Source: Clostridium sp. KNHs205
GTDB lineage: Bacteria; Bacillota; Clostridia; Lachnospirales; Lachnospiraceae
Reading direction: 5' to 3'
DNA length: 64,000 nucleotides
Assembly: GCF_000702945.1 (NCBI RefSeq)
Contig: NZ_JNLE01000003.1
Span: 3,891,501 to 3,955,500, forward strand
Below the pieces are notes generated by a model. That model made no database searches and was not told the origin of the DNA. It saw only the letters and a program-made list of their open reading frames with translations. This document shows, one piece after another, positions 54,157-63,723 of the stretch (its first letter is position 1; every line of letters begins with the position of its first letter). Both the position numbers and the translations under genes were made by a program.

Positions 54157-54481
54157 ACATCACTTCCTTCTTATTTTCAATCACTAAAATTCTCTCAATC
54201 ACTAAAATTCTCACTCACAATATTATATCCAAATGGGAAAAACGTCAACTTAAATCCTAAAGCTTTCATCAGCTATTACTTAACAAAATAAAGTCCACAT
54301 AATTTTTCATGCAAACCTGTCTAAGCCTTACAAATCAAAATCTAAATTGCTGAATATATTTACTATCCCGTTTTAAATTTAATTTAATTTTTCCTTGTAT
54401 CTACTTTTTTACTTGATGTTATTTTCCTTCAAGCTTATTTCAGCTCAGCTTCATCTAATATTATAGAATCTCTTCATCAAA
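54157..54481. other. AT-rich intergenic stretch
   Basis: No supported gene. A TCTCAATCACTAAAATTC direct repeat (near 54177-54210) is the only structure seen apart from the terminator that follows. Confidence 0.5.
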
Positions 54482-54522
54482 ATAGACTGCTGCAATTTCA
54501 GGAAAATTGCTCAGCAGTCTAT
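54482..54522 (-). terminator. Terminator of the carboxyltransferase operon
   Basis: ATAGACTGCTG (54482-54492) and CAGCAGTCTAT (54512-54522) with inner AATTT/AAATT pairing, then ATTTTG on the minus strand, about 60 bp after the last gene. Confidence 0.8.
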
Positions 54523-54583
54523 CTGTTGAGATTGAAGATTTGTTTATTTAATATTACTCTTTACAGCCGGAATACCTAATAAT

Positions 54584-56014
54584 TTATACCGGGTATGCCT
54601 TATTCTGATAATCAGCAAAAAGTGGATCTACACCTGTTTCCTGCGCTTTACGATACTTAAAGAATTCCATGGCCACCTGAGGAAATAGTGCATAGGATAG
54701 GACGTCTTCCTCCTGCTGCTTCCATTCCTTAACCGCTTCTTCCATCGCTGGCAGTTCCGGTTTCAGAAGATCTGCGGGACGGCACTCAATCGGTTTAGCA
54801 TCACCTATAACCTTTTTTCTGACTTCTTCATCAAAAGGTCTTACGGTTTTTCCGTATTCACCGGCAAGGATAGCTTTGGTTTCTTTGGTTACCATTTTAT
54901 AACGTTCACCTGCTATAACATTTAATACAGCCTGTGTACCGACAATCTGGCTGGAGGGGGTTACCAATGGCGGTTCACCAAGATCTTTTCTTACTCTTGG
55001 TATCTCTTCCAGCACCTGATAGTATTTATCTTCTGCTTTCTGTTCCTTTAACTGGGACATCAGATTGGATAACATTCCTCCCGGTACCTGATAGAGTAAA
55101 GTTTTTATCTCCACACCCATTACCTTGGGATTTAAGATTCCTTCCTCCATGGCATTATCCCTTAGCGGACGGAAATAATCCGCAATTTCAGCTAATAACT
55201 GCTGGTCAAGACCGGTATCATAAGGAGTTCCCTTGAAGGTCTCAACTAATACTTCTGTCGCCGGCTGGCTGGTTCCCATAGCAAAAGGAGACATTGCAGT
55301 ATCTATAATATCTGCACCAGCTTCTACTGCTTTCATATAGGTCATTGCAGCCACACCGCTGGTATAATGGGTATGAATATCGATAGGTATATTTACGGCT
55401 TCCTTTAAAGCACCGATTAACTCGGAAGCTTCATAAGGTACAAGAAGCCCTGCCATATCCTTTACGCATAAAGAGTCCGCCCCCATCTCTTCGAGCTTCT
55501 TAGCCAGTTCCGTGTAATACCCTGTAGTATAAGCTTCTCCCAGTGTAAATGCGATTGCAATCTGAGCATGGCCTTTTTCTTTTTTTGTTGCTTTCACTGC
55601 TGTTTCCAGGTTTCTGATATCATTAAACGCATCAAAGATACGTATATTGTCGATTCCGTTTGCAATGGATTTCTGAATAAAGTACTCTACTACATCATCT
55701 GCATAGTGGCGGTAACCTAACAGGTTCTGTCCGCGAAGCAACATTTGAAGTTTTGTATTTTTGAAACCTTCTCTTAATTTTCTAAGCCTAACCCAGGGAT
55801 CTTCCTTTAAAAAACGTAAGGATGCATCAAAGGTAGCACCTCCCCAGCATTCTACCGCATGGTATCCCACTTTGTCCATTTTTTCAAGAATTGGCAGCAT
55901 CTGCTCAGTAGTCATTCTTGTTGCTATGAGTGACTGATGAGCATCACGCAGGATGGTTTCGGTTATTTTAACAGGCCTTTTAATCTGTCCCGAATCGTTA
56001 TGCAATTCGTTCAT
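54584..56014 (-). CDS. Oxaloacetate decarboxylase alpha / pyruvate carboxylase B / transcarboxylase 5S-type carboxyltransferase subunit
   Basis: 476 residues from the ATG at 56012-56014 (AAGGAGG 7 nt upstream). A TIM-barrel CT domain opens with TETILRDAHQSLIATRM, with metal ligands in DIHTHYTSG and the carbamylated Lys region CVKDMAGLL. The conserved C-terminal PYC_OADA region follows (VPGGMLSNL, VTPSSQIVGTQAV). There is no fused biotinyl domain; the biotin carrier is the separate gene upstream. Transfers CO2 between oxaloacetate/pyruvate and biotin. Confidence 0.93.
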   Translation of the reverse strand: MNELHNDSGQIKRPVKITETILRDAHQSLIATRMTTEQMLPILEKMDKVGYHAVECWGGATFDASLRFLKEDPWVRLRKLREGFKNTKLQMLLRGQNLLGYRHYADDVVEYFIQKSIANGIDNIRIFDAFNDIRNLETAVKATKKEKGHAQIAIAFTLGEAYTTGYYTELAKKLEEMGADSLCVKDMAGLLVPYEASELIGALKEAVNIPIDIHTHYTSGVAAMTYMKAVEAGADIIDTAMSPFAMGTSQPATEVLVETFKGTPYDTGLDQQLLAEIADYFRPLRDNAMEEGILNPKVMGVEIKTLLYQVPGGMLSNLMSQLKEQKAEDKYYQVLEEIPRVRKDLGEPPLVTPSSQIVGTQAVLNVIAGERYKMVTKETKAILAGEYGKTVRPFDEEVRKKVIGDAKPIECRPADLLKPELPAMEEAVKEWKQQEEDVLSYALFPQVAMEFFKYRKAQETGVDPLFADYQNKAYPV

Positions 56015-56041
56015 CGGTATGCCTCCTTTACACAAGTTCTA

Positions 56042-56467
56042 TTAGTTTAAAGTTGCAAGTAAGGTTCCGGATTCTACCGTTTCACCAACGCCAATATTAA
56101 TACTTGCTACAGTTCCGGCTTCCGGTGCAACAATTTCATTTTCCATTTTCATAGCTTCCAGAATCAGTAATACATCACCTCTGTTAACAGACTGTCCAAT
56201 GGACGCTTTAACAGCTAAAATTTTTCCGGGCATTGGTGAAGTAACGGGAATCTTACCATTGGAACCACCGGTAACCGCTGCGGGAGCTGCTTCCTGTTCA
56301 GGTTCCGCTGCTGCAGGGGCTGTTGTCTGAGCTGCCGGAGCAGGGGTTGCTGCCACCGGAGCCGGAGCTGCATAAACGGGAGCCGCTGCTCTTGCCGGAC
56401 GGCCTGTTGTCTCTTCCACTGTAACATCATATGCAATACCATTAACTGTAACTGTATAAGTTTTCAT
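56042..56467 (-). CDS. Biotin carboxyl carrier protein (1.3S-type)
   Basis: 141 residues: an N-terminal strand [18 protein letters not shown], an Ala/Pro-rich linker (about 25-70) and a C-terminal biotinyl domain with the biotinylation motif EAMKMEN (Lys near 109) flanked by SPMPGKI and GETVESG. Swinging arm between the two carboxyltransferase subunits encoded on either side. AAGGAGG precedes the ATG. Confidence 0.94.
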   Translation of the reverse strand: MKTYTVTVNGIAYDVTVEETTGRPARAAAPVYAAPAPVAATPAPAAQTTAPAAAEPEQEAAPAAVTGGSNGKIPVTSPMPGKILAVKASIGQSVNRGDVLLILEAMKMENEIVAPEAGTVASINIGVGETVESGTLLATLN

Positions 56468-56500
56468 TATTTATTTCCTCCTTATAATAAGCTCTGGATA

Positions 56501-56890
56501 TTATCTTCTACGTATCGAACGGATTACAAGTCCGTCAGCAGGTACCTCTTCCAAAGAAGCCATTAATGCGGCTGTTATAACCGCCACCAGCTGAGGATCA
56601 TTTGCAGGATTAATCTGCACGGGATTACTATTATTTATGGCTGCTGCACCTGAAGCCGAATCAACTGCTCTGTTCGACCCACTGTTATCGCTGCCTTTAT
56701 ACATAGCTTTTGTCAAAGCGATGAAAAGTCTTATGATACCAAGGATACCAACAACCAGAATTAAGCCTGTAAAGACTAAACCGAGTATTACAACCGTATC
56801 TAAATATTCACCGGGAATCTGATCCTTAACTCCAAAGCCATTAACCGCTGTAAGTATAAGGCTGTTCCCATAGAATCCTGATAAACTCAT
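56501..56890 (-). CDS. OadG-like small membrane subunit
   Basis: 129 residues from the ATG at 56888-56890 (AGGAG 5 nt upstream). One membrane helix (about 28-55: LGLVFTGLILVVGILGIIRLF) and a soluble Asn/Ser-rich tail, then AVITAALMASLEEVPADGLVIRSIRRR, the OadG family end. In oxaloacetate decarboxylase sodium pumps OadG anchors the complex. No OadB pump subunit is encoded here, so its role may be a membrane anchor. Confidence 0.82.
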   Translation of the reverse strand: MSLSGFYGNSLILTAVNGFGVKDQIPGEYLDTVVILGLVFTGLILVVGILGIIRLFIALTKAMYKGSDNSGSNRAVDSASGAAAINNSNPVQINPANDPQLVAVITAALMASLEEVPADGLVIRSIRRR

Positions 56891-57031
56891 GTCTGCTCCT
56901 ATCTGCACGGTCCAAGTCACTTCCGTACCTAGTTATTGCTTTCATATTATTTCTTTAAAGGATATCAAATCTCTCGTTTAATATTTCTGGATCCATAGTT
57001 GAACTGTTTATATTTTCAACTTACCGAGCTT

Positions 57032-58465
57032 TTAAACCGTTCCATGCTTTTTGGAAGAAGCATGTACACTCTTTGTAAAGAGCATTTCAAAAGCATAGAT
57101 TAAATGCTTACGTGAAGTTGCTCTATCTATAATGGAATCCACATAACCACGTCTTGCCGCTGAAACAGCATTGGACTGAAGTTCCTTATATTCCTTTGCT
57201 TTCTCTTTCAGATCAACCTCTTCGCCTTCATAAATTATGCTTACTGCCTGGTTCTCATCCATCATACCGATAGAAGCACTGCTCAGTGCAAATACCATAT
57301 CAGCACCGATATGCCTGGAATTCATTGTAACATAAGCACTGCCGAAAGCTTTCCCTATAATAAGATTTACTTTCGCGACTGTAGCCGAAGCAAAGGCATA
57401 AGTTAATTTAGCAGCTGCGGCTGCAATAATGGTTTCCTGATTAAGCTCTGCTTTATATCCTTCAACATCAGTCAGTGATAGTAACGGAATTCCGAAAGAG
57501 TCACAGAAACGAATAAATCTCTCTGCTTTTAAACATCCTTCTGCAGTAAGTGTTCCATCATGCTCAGCTGAAAGAACACCGGAATCCTCTGCCCAGGCCC
57601 GTCGATTCGCGACAGCTCCTATGGTTACACCATTTAATCTTATAAATCCGGTAACCATCTCTTTGGCATGCTCTTTCTTAATCTCTACAAAGTAATTGTC
57701 ATCGGAAATCTCAGTCAGTATGTGCGATGTATCTTTGTTATCAAATACAGCTTCCGGAATTAAACGATTTAAGTCATCCAGACATTCATCATAGGATGCG
57801 TCATCTTCGTTATTAGCCGGCAGTAAAACAATCAGATTTCTGATACTTTCCAGCAAAGCCGCTTCATCCTTTACAACAAAGTCAATGTTTCCTGCCTGCG
57901 CTTGAAATCTTGCTGCTGCCGTATCACATTTCGCTGTAAAGTTCTGTTTCAAAGCGTTAGGTGAATTTACAAAAAGCTGCCCATTATTTTCTGTCATAAA
58001 CGAAAAATCACTTAAGGCGCTTAATACAGCAAGCCCTCCACCGCATGGACCTAAAATAGCGGTTATTTGAGGTATTACACCTGACGCCATTGTCTGTTTC
58101 TGGTAGATCTCTCCTAAACCATTCAATGCATCAGTGGCTTCCTGAAGTCTTAAGCCGGCACTGTCGATTATTCCGATAACCGGTGCCCCCACCTTAAGTG
58201 CTAAATCATATACTGCTGTGATTTTTTTTGCATGCATTTCACCAATGGTACCGCTTCCAGCAGTGCTATCCTGGCTGTATACATATACTGGATTTCCGTC
58301 AATTACTCCATATCCGGTAATTACACCATCGGAAGAAATTTCCTTTTGACTGAGATTAAAATCCGTATTTCTTTTCGTGACCAAAGCACCAATTTCTACA
58401 AAACTGTTATCATCAAGAAGAGCGGTAATTCGTTCCCTTGCTGACAATTGTTTAGCCGTGTTCAT
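57032..58465 (-). CDS. Acyl-CoA carboxyltransferase subunit (MmdA/PccB/12S type), short N-terminus
   Basis: 477 residues from the ATG at 58463-58465 (GGAGGG 6 nt upstream). Two crotonase-fold halves: LSARERITALLDDNSFVEIG at the start, oxyanion segments around GAPVIGIIDSAGLRLQEA and GPCGGGLAV, and a C-half with RFCDSFGIPLLSLTDVEGY and IGKAFGSAYVTMNS. Methylmalonyl- or propionyl-CoA-type enzymes start about 25 residues earlier; the usual GGG-x-x-R-I helix is missing here. First gene of the complex. Acyl-CoA substrate undetermined. Confidence 0.9.
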   Translation of the reverse strand: MNTAKQLSARERITALLDDNSFVEIGALVTKRNTDFNLSQKEISSDGVITGYGVIDGNPVYVYSQDSTAGSGTIGEMHAKKITAVYDLALKVGAPVIGIIDSAGLRLQEATDALNGLGEIYQKQTMASGVIPQITAILGPCGGGLAVLSALSDFSFMTENNGQLFVNSPNALKQNFTAKCDTAAARFQAQAGNIDFVVKDEAALLESIRNLIVLLPANNEDDASYDECLDDLNRLIPEAVFDNKDTSHILTEISDDNYFVEIKKEHAKEMVTGFIRLNGVTIGAVANRRAWAEDSGVLSAEHDGTLTAEGCLKAERFIRFCDSFGIPLLSLTDVEGYKAELNQETIIAAAAAKLTYAFASATVAKVNLIIGKAFGSAYVTMNSRHIGADMVFALSSASIGMMDENQAVSIIYEGEEVDLKEKAKEYKELQSNAVSAARRGYVDSIIDRATSRKHLIYAFEMLFTKSVHASSKKHGTV

Positions 58466-58618
58466 CTTCTGCCCTCCATTTACTTCCATTTATAAAAATA
58501 AATTCAAATTTTCTGCCTATTATATTATAGGATAAATTTCTGGTAATTTCAAGGATTATTAAAATAAATATCCGTATATGTTAGTAATTATATACATTGA
58601 ATTTCATCCAATCAAAGG

Positions 58619-58667
58619 CTGACAGGTATAAAAATGCCATAAATCAAGGCCTTTTTATACCTGTCAG
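58619..58667. terminator. Long hairpin between the c-di-GMP gene and the carboxyltransferase operon
   Basis: Perfect 16-bp arms CTGACAGGTATAAAAA (58619-58634) and TTTTTATACCTGTCAG (58652-58667), extended by GCC/GGC. No U tract directly follows on the minus strand, so it may act through U-rich stem ends or bind protein. Confidence 0.7.
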
Positions 58668-58682
58668 AGTAAAAAACAGAAA

Positions 58683-60402
58683 TTAAATTGTTAGTATCTT
58701 AAAAGAAGCTTCCACAACTTCCGGGTCAAATTGAGTACCGGCATTCGCCCTTAACTCTTGTATAATCTGTTCCATGGTAAGCGCTTTTCGATAAGGCTTA
58801 TCAGACAGCATGGCTTCAATGGCATCTGCAACTGCCAATATTCGTGCCAATTTCGGAATTTCCTCTCTCTTCAGGCCTCTAGGATAACCGGTTCCATCAT
58901 ATCTTTCATGATGAGACAGAACTTCTTCCGCCAGATACATCAGTTCGGGCGATGCTTTTATTATTTGATAACCTTTTTCTGAATGCCTGGTAACAATCTC
59001 GTATTCAGCTTCTGTTAATTTATCCGGTTTATTTAATATCCCATCTTCTATGGTTATCTTGCCTACATCATGTATCTGTCCCAAGACCCTCAAATCTATA
59101 ATATCACTATTACCAAGACCAAGAATAACCCCCAGCTTGTCCGCCAGGCGGCTGACTCCCATAGAATGTTCTCTTTCCGATGGATTCTTTACATATAATG
59201 ACTGCAAGATGATATTTACCGTCCTGTTCTTAACACTTCTGCTGATAGACAGTTTTTCCTTATACATCATATCATCAGCCTGCTTCATGACAATACTCAT
59301 ATCATATCCATTATTATATTTCACGGCGTAACCGAAAGAGATTGATAAATTAATACTGTCTACAAAAGTCTTTTTATTATCGTGATTAATATCATGGATA
59401 ATGCTGTTTGCTTCTTCCATGTCCGTATTAGGAAGCAGCATGATAAATTCATCACCGCCCCATCTCGCAAGAACATCCTTATCCTTTAGAACCCGGCGAA
59501 GGGATTCGGCAGCCGCAGCTAAGAGTCTGTCTCCGGCAAGATGTCCAAAAGCATCGTTGGTAAGCTTTAATCCGTTAACATCACCTATTATAATCGCAAT
59601 AGGGTAATTTGACGGTTCATCCATTTGAATTACTGCCTGTTCAAAATACCTTCGGTTATAAAGACCGGTCAAGTTTATCGTGATAAGTAAGAAACCGGAT
59701 TTCCTTTTCATCCTTTTTCTTTTCTGTTATGTCTCGTATAATAATTGTATTACCTGTCTGCATCCCATCTGCCTGAAGAACCGGCATTATATGTATCTCA
59801 ACTTCTTTTTTACTTCCGTTATTTGCTATTATATAACCACTTTGAGAAAAGGGGATTGTGCAAGTATTATTCTGGCAATCAGGTGTTTGCAGTATTACTT
59901 TTTCATTGATTTCACTATATACATTAAGTACTTCAGTAATAGGTTTATTTATTGCGTTGATACCTGATACAGTACATATTGCCTCCGCTTTCGGATTTAT
60001 AATTTCTATATTACCGTAAACATCTGTAACGATTACCCCATCACGTATTGACTGCAAAATAGTATGCAGCCTTTCCATATTTTTAAACAGGATCTTCTCA
60101 TTTTTCAGATTTCTTGTATTTAGGATGTAAACCATTAATGAGATACTAAGGAAAATAGCAGATCGTACAACTGCTGCTAATATCAATTCTCCATCCTGAT
60201 CATATGGAAGAACTGACACTATATAAGTACAAGAGGTAAATAGGGTCAGTAAAATACCTGTTCTTTTATACCAGAATACACCAAGTAAAATAGGGATATA
60301 GTATAAATGCTGCGGGATATTATAGATACCCATATTTAAACAGAGCAGATTCACTGCCAAGGAAATCAAGAAAGAAGCTGTAAAAATTATATGTTTCACC
60401 AT
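58683..60402 (-). pseudogene. PAS-GGDEF-HD-GYP c-di-GMP signalling protein split by a one-base frameshift
   Basis: The minus strand from the ATG at 60402 (GGAGGTG upstream) encodes about six membrane helices, a PAS domain (HTILQSIRDGVIVTDVYG) and the linker FLTYHDKL, then runs into a stop at 59656. The expected continuation TGLYNRRYFE is present one base out of frame; removing the G at 59670 restores a single reading frame. The second part carries GGDEF (WGGDEF intact, the RxxD inhibitory site changed to KDKD) and HD-GYP (QIHDVGKI, HHERYDGTGYPRGL) to 58683. Either a recent pseudogene, phase variation, or a sequencing error. Confidence 0.85.
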
Positions 60403-60454
60403 AAAATAATTCACCTCCATTTACTATGTCATATCGCTCGGCTTACTGCTATAT

Positions 60455-61411
60455 TTAAACTGCTCTTAATGCTGCAAGGGTTTTCTCCAACTGCTCTTTT
60501 GCCCAGTAGAACATACCTCTATCCGGATATTTTCTGAAATCACTCTCCAGTGAGGCTATTGCAAACAGATAGAAATCGTACCATAAAATACGAACTTTTT
60601 CTGCTTCTGTAAATCCCTTTTTGCCATAACCTTCAAGAAAAGCCGGATTCTGATTATGAGAACGGAAACCAACTTCCAAAAGCTCGTCTCCCCATATACA
60701 GCGTTCAAAATCAATAAAACCTGTTATTTTATCATTCTCAACAAAAACATTACCTGCCCAAAGATCCCAATGAACTAATCTGGGTGTCGTTACCTCAAAA
60801 AAACTATTCCTATGCATTAATAGCATCCTGCTTATGCTTTCAAAATCTATTCCAATATCCAGACTGATTTTCTCTGCATCCTGAAAGATTTTCTCCAGAA
60901 AACCTTTAAATACATCAAACCAGTCAGAATCCGCTACACTACTGTTATAATAGCCGAATCCGTTACCGGTTATCTGATTGATAGCAGCATTGTATTTTCC
61001 TGTTTGCCGCTCAATGAAATCCTTTTCCTCTTTTGTCATAGCTTCCTGAATGCTGCTAAAGCTCTTTCCGTTAAGCTTGGACATAAAGAAATAATCGCTT
61101 GGACAAATTGAGTGAGAAAAATCATGGAATAGCACTTTCGGCATGGGTATATCAGGATGCTTTGAAAGCAGTTCCATACAGCCAACTTCTGCCCTCATTA
61201 TATCCTTTTCATTTGTCATGACAAGAACACCTTCCGGCGGAGCTATCTTTAAGATAACCTCTCTTTCATCATTTAGAGTAATTAGATATGCGGCATTAAA
61301 ATATCCTTCTGTTAATTCTTTCGCATCTACCAGTTCTGCTTGCGGAAATGCCAGGTTCACCATTGCTTTTAATGTTTGTTCCGTAATATTACTTTTTGTT
61401 ATGCTATTCAT
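60455..61411 (-). CDS. APH-family phosphotransferase
   Basis: 318 residues from the ATG at 61409-61411; frames extend 20 codons upstream and the best Shine-Dalgarno (AAGGAGAAGG) is 20 nt away across an AGGATTTAATCCT palindrome, so the start is uncertain. Kinase-like fold: N-lobe Lys in REVILKIAPPEG, catalytic loop VHWDLWAGNVFVEN (HxDxxxxN) and metal Asp in GFIDFERCIWGD. Related to aminoglycoside/choline/fructosamine kinases. Substrate unknown. Follows the MFS gene. Confidence 0.85.
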   Translation of the reverse strand: MNSITKSNITEQTLKAMVNLAFPQAELVDAKELTEGYFNAAYLITLNDEREVILKIAPPEGVLVMTNEKDIMRAEVGCMELLSKHPDIPMPKVLFHDFSHSICPSDYFFMSKLNGKSFSSIQEAMTKEEKDFIERQTGKYNAAINQITGNGFGYYNSSVADSDWFDVFKGFLEKIFQDAEKISLDIGIDFESISRMLLMHRNSFFEVTTPRLVHWDLWAGNVFVENDKITGFIDFERCIWGDELLEVGFRSHNQNPAFLEGYGKKGFTEAEKVRILWYDFYLFAIASLESDFRKYPDRGMFYWAKEQLEKTLAALRAV

Positions 61412-61472
61412 AATTATACAGGATTTAATCCTTCTCCTTTCATTTGTTAACATCAGCTCATACTTGGGCAAT

Positions 61473-62801
61473 TTAATTATTTAATTCCTGATTACTGATT
61501 TCCCTTTTATAACTTTTATAGCTTAAATACCATTGGAGCGAAGATAGGATTCTTAAAATCAGTAATATTGCAAATACCCTTCGGAAAGCGGACAGGTTAT
61601 TGCCAATAAACTGATAGAATTTAACACCTGCTAATGGCATAATAGCATTACTTAAGGTGATAAATACAGTATATATAGAGATGCTTAAAGTCTTATTATT
61701 TTCCGGTATCACTGACAACAGGTATTGAGGCATATTTAAGGGAACTGTGGCAAATGCCAGATTTGCGATAGTATTCAATATAAGAAAAACTACCGGACCG
61801 ATACCAAGGGGAACAGTGGTTGAAATAATCATACACAAAGGGCATAAGGCAAGTCCCAGATTTCCGAAGATCACACCAAATCTCGGTCCCTTTCTTTCAT
61901 TCAGCCTGCTCCAGAAACCAATAGTCAGAAACTGTGCAAGTGCTGCTCCAATAGCAGCGTAACTTAACCAGGCTTCATTCATCTTAAGATAATTTACCTG
62001 TCCAAGAAAATATAAGGTCCAATCAGCTTGCCAGAATAAGTAAAAGAATAATGCTCCTCCCAGAAATTTCACAAAGGGTTTATGGTGTAATAATTCCTTA
62101 AAGGCCCTTCCAAGGTCTGCAAAAGACATCGACTCTTTCTTCTCAATATATCCCCCTTTTATCTTCCTTACCGTTACTACCTGTATAATGAGGATCGCGG
62201 CTACAAACCAGTAGAAGATCTGGTGCATCCTGATTTTGCTTCCCGTACCAACAGCTGAAGCCAGCAAGGCACCTGTGATAAGGGGCAAGGCTATGTTAAA
62301 GAAGAACATTCCTCCAGTTCTGGCTGTAAGTATACGGTTTCTATTTTCAAAAGGTACTACATCGGAAAAATAAGCTTGCCAGGAGGCATTATAACCAGTT
62401 AATGGGCCTACGGAAAGACATAGAAATAATATAAATACAGGAAATGCGAAACTGCCAAGAAAAGGTACAAAACCGATAAAAAGATAGAACAAAGCCAGAG
62501 CCATAAGAGATAATGAAACCATCATTCTCTTATTTTTCATACGATCCGTAAGAATACCAAGCGGTAATAAGACAATCACCCCAACAAATTGCGGTATAGA
62601 TGCAACAAGACTGATTTCAGCATCCGAAGCCCCCAGACGCAAGGCAAAAAGGTTATTATTATTGTTCATGATATTCGTAGCAATAGCAAAAAGCATTCCT
62701 TCTACGGCAAACATCAGTAATGCATTATTTTCAGGCCGAAAGAAAGAGGAAATATTTCGTTTGAAGGAAGCTGTAGTAAAATTCTGCAGGCTTTTTTTCA
62801 T
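61473..62801 (-). CDS. MFS transporter
   Basis: 442 residues from the ATG at 62799-62801 (AAGGAGG 5 nt upstream). Twelve hydrophobic helices; motif A-like LPLGILTDRMKNKRMMVSL between helices 2 and 3, and a central cytoplasmic loop near residue 205-225. No substrate can be assigned. Possibly cotranscribed with the downstream phosphotransferase (about 60 bp). Confidence 0.9.
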   Translation of the reverse strand: MKKSLQNFTTASFKRNISSFFRPENNALLMFAVEGMLFAIATNIMNNNNNLFALRLGASDAEISLVASIPQFVGVIVLLPLGILTDRMKNKRMMVSLSLMALALFYLFIGFVPFLGSFAFPVFILFLCLSVGPLTGYNASWQAYFSDVVPFENRNRILTARTGGMFFFNIALPLITGALLASAVGTGSKIRMHQIFYWFVAAILIIQVVTVRKIKGGYIEKKESMSFADLGRAFKELLHHKPFVKFLGGALFFYLFWQADWTLYFLGQVNYLKMNEAWLSYAAIGAALAQFLTIGFWSRLNERKGPRFGVIFGNLGLALCPLCMIISTTVPLGIGPVVFLILNTIANLAFATVPLNMPQYLLSVIPENNKTLSISIYTVFITLSNAIMPLAGVKFYQFIGNNLSAFRRVFAILLILRILSSLQWYLSYKSYKREISNQELNN

Positions 62802-63460
62802 GTATTCCTCCTTGAACTTTTGCATGATTTTTGTATAGAATTAATAATCTCTCACCTTAACGGATACCTCTGAGGATATAATGACCGCTTAAACTTCCTT
62901 TTCTTTCATATATAGTAGCATAATTTATACTTTTTACAAGTACTTCTTTCATTATAATTTCATTTTTTTAGAGCAGGTCTGAAAAATGCTTATACCGGGC
63001 AATGCTTATCCTGACACCCCTGATGTTTACCTCTAAATTTGTATGGATTATTAATGAAAATATATGCCTTTTTGAGCATAAGAATTAATAAGGATATTTG
63101 TGAATGTTCAAGGTTAATTTTATACTGAATATTCAGCTAAGAAATGTAAATCAATTCATATAGATTAAACACGAGATACTGCCTGATCGAACTCTTCCCG
63201 GGATGATATCTCGTACCTGTAGTAAAACTTTCTTGGAAAGACTCTTCTAATATAATTTAAATTCAGAAGGAGCAGTCAAACTTCTATAAAGACACTGGCT
63301 GAAAATCATGTCAAAGTTTATATGTTCCAACAAGAATTGTATCTTCCATGTACCAAACATTAATAAACTATTGGCGATAAATCTTAGCCTTGTGTAATAG
63401 AAATCTGCTGCTCCTTAAATTAATTATTAAAAACAACTTTATTTATATTTCTTAAGATAA
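62802..63460. other. Long intergenic stretch without a supported gene
   Basis: About 660 bp, AT-rich, with stop codons in all frames. The only structure is an ACGAGATA/TATCTCGT inverted repeat (63171-63178 and 63207-63214) around a GC-richer loop of 28 nt, which could be a small structured RNA or an operator. Confidence 0.5.
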
Positions 63461-63640
63461 TCTCTTTATAATTCTTACTATTCCTTTACTTATATCTCTC
63501 TATAATTCTTTCTCAATAATTCTTTCTTAATAATTCTTCCTCAATAGTTCTTGACATAGGACCATTGCTTATAATTCTTTTCTTATAATTTTGAATAATT
63601 CTATTTAATAATTCTTTATTTAAATTTCTCGACTATAAGA
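63461..63640. repeat. ATAATTCTT-rich degenerate repeats
   Basis: Around ten copies of a 12-18 bp unit based on AATAATTCTTTCTTA/ATAATTCTT, most regular from 63500 to 63545, in the gap left of the glycosidase fragment. No frame of note. Confidence 0.65.
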
Positions 63641-63700
63641 TAATGTGATAAACGCTCGACATAAGTTATCAGTTCAACTATCTAAAAATTATATAATAAC

Positions 63701-63718
63701 CAGTCTGTTGGCAGACTG
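63701..63718 (-). terminator. Terminator of the GH113-like gene
   Basis: CAGTCTG (63701-63707) and CAGACTG (63712-63718) around a 4-nt loop, followed on the minus strand by GTTATTATATAATTTTT; 6 bp after the stop. Confidence 0.65.
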
Positions 63719-63723
63719 ACTGA

